Part shown: positions 50,649-52,366 of the stretch, in pieces
Position numbering within the stretch: the stretch's first letter is position 1
Layout of the letters: each line of letters opens with the position of its first letter
Assembly: GCA_020073365.1 (NCBI GenBank)
Contig: JAIQFL010000024.1
Location: 1 to 52,366 of the forward strand
DNA from: Terriglobia bacterium
GTDB taxonomy: Bacteria; Acidobacteriota; Terriglobia; Bryobacterales; Bryobacteraceae
Direction of reading: 5' to 3'
DNA: 52,366 bases
Translations under genes and position numbers: made by a program
The notes under the pieces: generated by a model
What the model was told of the DNA's origin: nothing
Database searches by the model: none
Seen by the model: the letters and a program-made list of their open reading frames with translations, nothing else

Positions 50649-52366
50649 CTACTGAAAAGTGACCGTGGCCACACGGTACCAGTGCTGCCCGCTGGCATCG
50701 TCGATTCCAGAGAACTCCAGATACTGGGTGCCGGCGGGGGTCTTGCCGGAGCCCTGAAGCGGGGCTTCGATAGCGCCCTTCGCGGCAATACGATCGGTTC
50801 CGAACCAGCTCTTGATGTTCGAAGAGTAGTCGGTTCCGTTGATCTTGATGGCGGTGACTTGCGTGGCCGCGCCGGCTGTCTCGGCAAGCCGGATTTTGAA
50901 GCTCCACTGGCCGTCGGTTTGTGGAACCTGAGCCGGCGTGATGGATGCCACCACGTTGGACTGGTCAGCCGTGACGGTGGCCTTTACGTTGATGAACTGC
51001 GGCGCCGCCGTACCCGACAGAATCGTGACGCTGCTGGAATACTGTCCGGGTTGATCGAACTGTGACGCATCCACCGTGACGCCCACCTGGGCGGGCGCGT
51101 TCGCCGAAAGAGTGCCCGTCACGGTGGGAACCTGGAGCCAGGACGCATCGGCTCGCAGCTTGTACGTGATCTGTCCGGCCGATTGGGTGCTCAGCCGCAC
51201 GGTCTGGCCCGCCGGCGCGGCGTGGTTCGAAACCGTGAACTGCAGGCCTGATTTGTCGGGCGTCACGGTGGCGGCGGGCAGATTCTCCAGGTAGTCCTTC
51301 AGGTACTGATAGGCGTTGGAGAACCGTCCATAACCGTCCACGCTTGGGTTGATCTGGCAGGCGGAGAGATCTGGTGAATAGGGGCCGTACGTCAGTGTGC
51401 CCACAATCACGCCCGGGCTCGAAAACAGCGGCGAGCCGGAGGAGCCGGGCTCCGTACGGCCCTTGTCCCACAGGATCTGGAAGTACTTGTCGCCGGGAGC
51501 CGTGGAGTCTTCCACCAGTGCCGTCTGGTCGCTCACGCGCTCACCGAAGGAGATGCGCTTCCACGAACCCACGGGATGATGAAGCCCCACAAGATCGGTG
51601 GTGACAGGCGGATCGCCAACATCCCATCCCGAAAACGTTACGCCCTTGGGGATGTCCTGAAGCAGCACCAGGCTGTAGTCGCCCTGTTCGATGCTGCCGG
51701 AGTCCATCAGATGGCCGCCCAGCGTCGATTTTGTGCTGCTATCGCGGCTGGCCGGAGGAGTCCCGCCGCACGACGCGGTCTGATAGGTCCAAAAAACCTC
51801 CAGGCTGCGGGCGGCAGCTTCGCTGTGAATGCAATGGCCGGCGGTCAGGAGGTAGGGCTTGAAACTGTTGTCGCGGGTGCCGATCAACGAGCCGGAGCAC
51901 AGCATTTCCACGCCGCCCTCTTCAAACATGAGCTGTGCCACCATGCTGATGGCGCTCTTCCAGTCGGGGTAGCAGTTGGGGTCGAGGTGACAGAAGTCGG
52001 CGGGATCGGGGAGAACGGTTGGCGCCGCCAGGATAACCGCGGCGCTCGGTAGCGAGGAACCGGCATTCGGCGCAGGCCGGGCAGCCAGCCCGCCCCGCAG
52101 CGGGGCCCTTGCCTGATGCGCAATGGTGCGGATTTCGAATGGCGGCACAAGTTCGCGCGGTGCATCCGGGTCCGGCTGGTACTCGATCGTGATGGAATCG
52201 GAAGCCACCGAGGCGCTCCAGAAATTGCCGTCATCGTAGAGGCCGCGGCCGGTATAGGGTCCCGCAATGTGGCTGCCGTCGTGAAGCCAGACTTGACCAT
52301 TTCCGGCGGAGAAATTTCGGAACTCCACCCGCAGCCCGGTAGAGCCCGGGGAACCGATCGCCATGC
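50649..52366 (-). CDS. Trypsin-like serine protease with C-terminal beta domains (5' end beyond window)
   Basis: Partial: the frame is open to the end of the window and the real start is beyond it; 571 residues are visible. The peptidase domain resembles lysyl-endopeptidase-type S1 proteins: catalytic His in YLLTAGHCIHSE, Asp in EQGDYSLVLLQ, and Ser in GRTEPGSSGSPLFSS. It also has disulfide-type cysteines (FCHLDPNCYPDW, CGGTPPAS). After it come BACON/Ig-like repeats (SAGQITYKLRADASWLQVP, QVGVTVDASQFDQPGQYSSS) and a final beta domain. It is a secreted protease; C-terminal domains may bind matrix or support secretion. Its 3' end faces the M23 gene. Confidence 0.85.
   Translation of the reverse strand, partial: MAIGSPGSTGLRVEFRNFSAGNGQVWLHDGSHIAGPYTGRGLYDDGNFWSASVASDSITIEYQPDPDAPRELVPPFEIRTIAHQARAPLRGGLAARPAPNAGSSLPSAAVILAAPTVLPDPADFCHLDPNCYPDWKSAISMVAQLMFEEGGVEMLCSGSLIGTRDNSFKPYLLTAGHCIHSEAAARSLEVFWTYQTASCGGTPPASRDSSTKSTLGGHLMDSGSIEQGDYSLVLLQDIPKGVTFSGWDVGDPPVTTDLVGLHHPVGSWKRISFGERVSDQTALVEDSTAPGDKYFQILWDKGRTEPGSSGSPLFSSPGVIVGTLTYGPYSPDLSACQINPSVDGYGRFSNAYQYLKDYLENLPAATVTPDKSGLQFTVSNHAAPAGQTVRLSTQSAGQITYKLRADASWLQVPTVTGTLSANAPAQVGVTVDASQFDQPGQYSSSVTILSGTAAPQFINVKATVTADQSNVVASITPAQVPQTDGQWSFKIRLAETAGAATQVTAIKINGTDYSSNIKSWFGTDRIAAKGAIEAPLQGSGKTPAGTQYLEFSGIDDASGQHWYRVATVTFQ

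Overview
The window is GC-rich and looks like chromosome from a soil Acidobacteriota close to Bryobacterales/Solibacter. The reasons are an ADOP-type (acidobacterial duplicated orphan permease) MacB-like permease, a long beta-propeller histidine kinase, a cytochrome c maturation cluster whose CcmH has an unusual cysteine motif, GH127 enzymes, many decaying toxin-antitoxin loci, and several families of short palindromic (REP-like) repeats. The placement is inferred from gene content and style, since no rRNA is present. There is no phage, CRISPR array or intact insertion sequence.

Layout. 1-6037: System I cytochrome c maturation operon on + (ccmF with its 5' part missing, ccmH, a ccmI-like zinc-ribbon protein, a secreted carboxypeptidase-regulatory-like protein, ccmA, ccmB, ccmC, ccmD). 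6118-7194: the 3' end of pnp meeting a frameshifted HigB/HigA-like toxin-antitoxin pair. 7218-10573: ADOP permease and a D-2-hydroxyacid dehydrogenase on -. 10762-13146: GH127 enzyme. 13212-13927: mqsRA with a frameshifted toxin. 14096-16097: two cytoplasmic-looking hydrolase-like orphans. 16406-18253: second GH127 protein. 18481-19741: sigma54 activator and PilZ protein, divergent from a GAF/degenerate-GGDEF protein joined to an oligopeptide ABC transporter (19807-24826). 24970-26000: methyltransferase and a deleted galK remnant. 26046-29785: hybrid-length propeller histidine kinase broken by one TAA, and its NarL-type regulator. 30127-31047: LysM protein. 31193-34186: sugar symporter, small membrane protein and galK on -. 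34319-34962: vapBC. 35051-38411: secreted protein and a KimA-like permease, divergent. 38469-39251: SEC-C protein. 39312-44681: selenocysteine formate dehydrogenase operon (alpha, beta, gamma, FdhE) on -. 44887-46080: patatin. 46502-46577: tRNA-Ala(CGC). 46695-47031: broken cupin. 47176-50570: S9 peptidase coupled to an M23 peptidase. 50649-end: trypsin-like protease, cut by the window.

How the genes fit together. Two energy-related blocks dominate. One is the ccm operon, which exports and attaches heme. The other is a membrane-bound, periplasm-facing formate dehydrogenase whose alpha subunit carries an in-frame UGA (residue 193) followed by a good bacterial SECIS hairpin. The rest is polymer scavenging (GH127 enzymes, peptidases, peptide and galactose uptake) and signalling.

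The most interesting structure is at small scale. A roughly 125-bp inverted-repeat element lies in frame inside fdhE and shares its core with two other sites in convergent intergenic regions. A second repeat family (ACACNGGCA...TGCCNGTGT) occurs three times. CCCCTAAATTGGGG-type palindromes flank the NarL regulator, whose 3' end is tandemly duplicated. Clear operators precede mqsRA, vapBC and the 35051 gene. At least four small genes carry single-base frameshifts while all the long genes around them are open.
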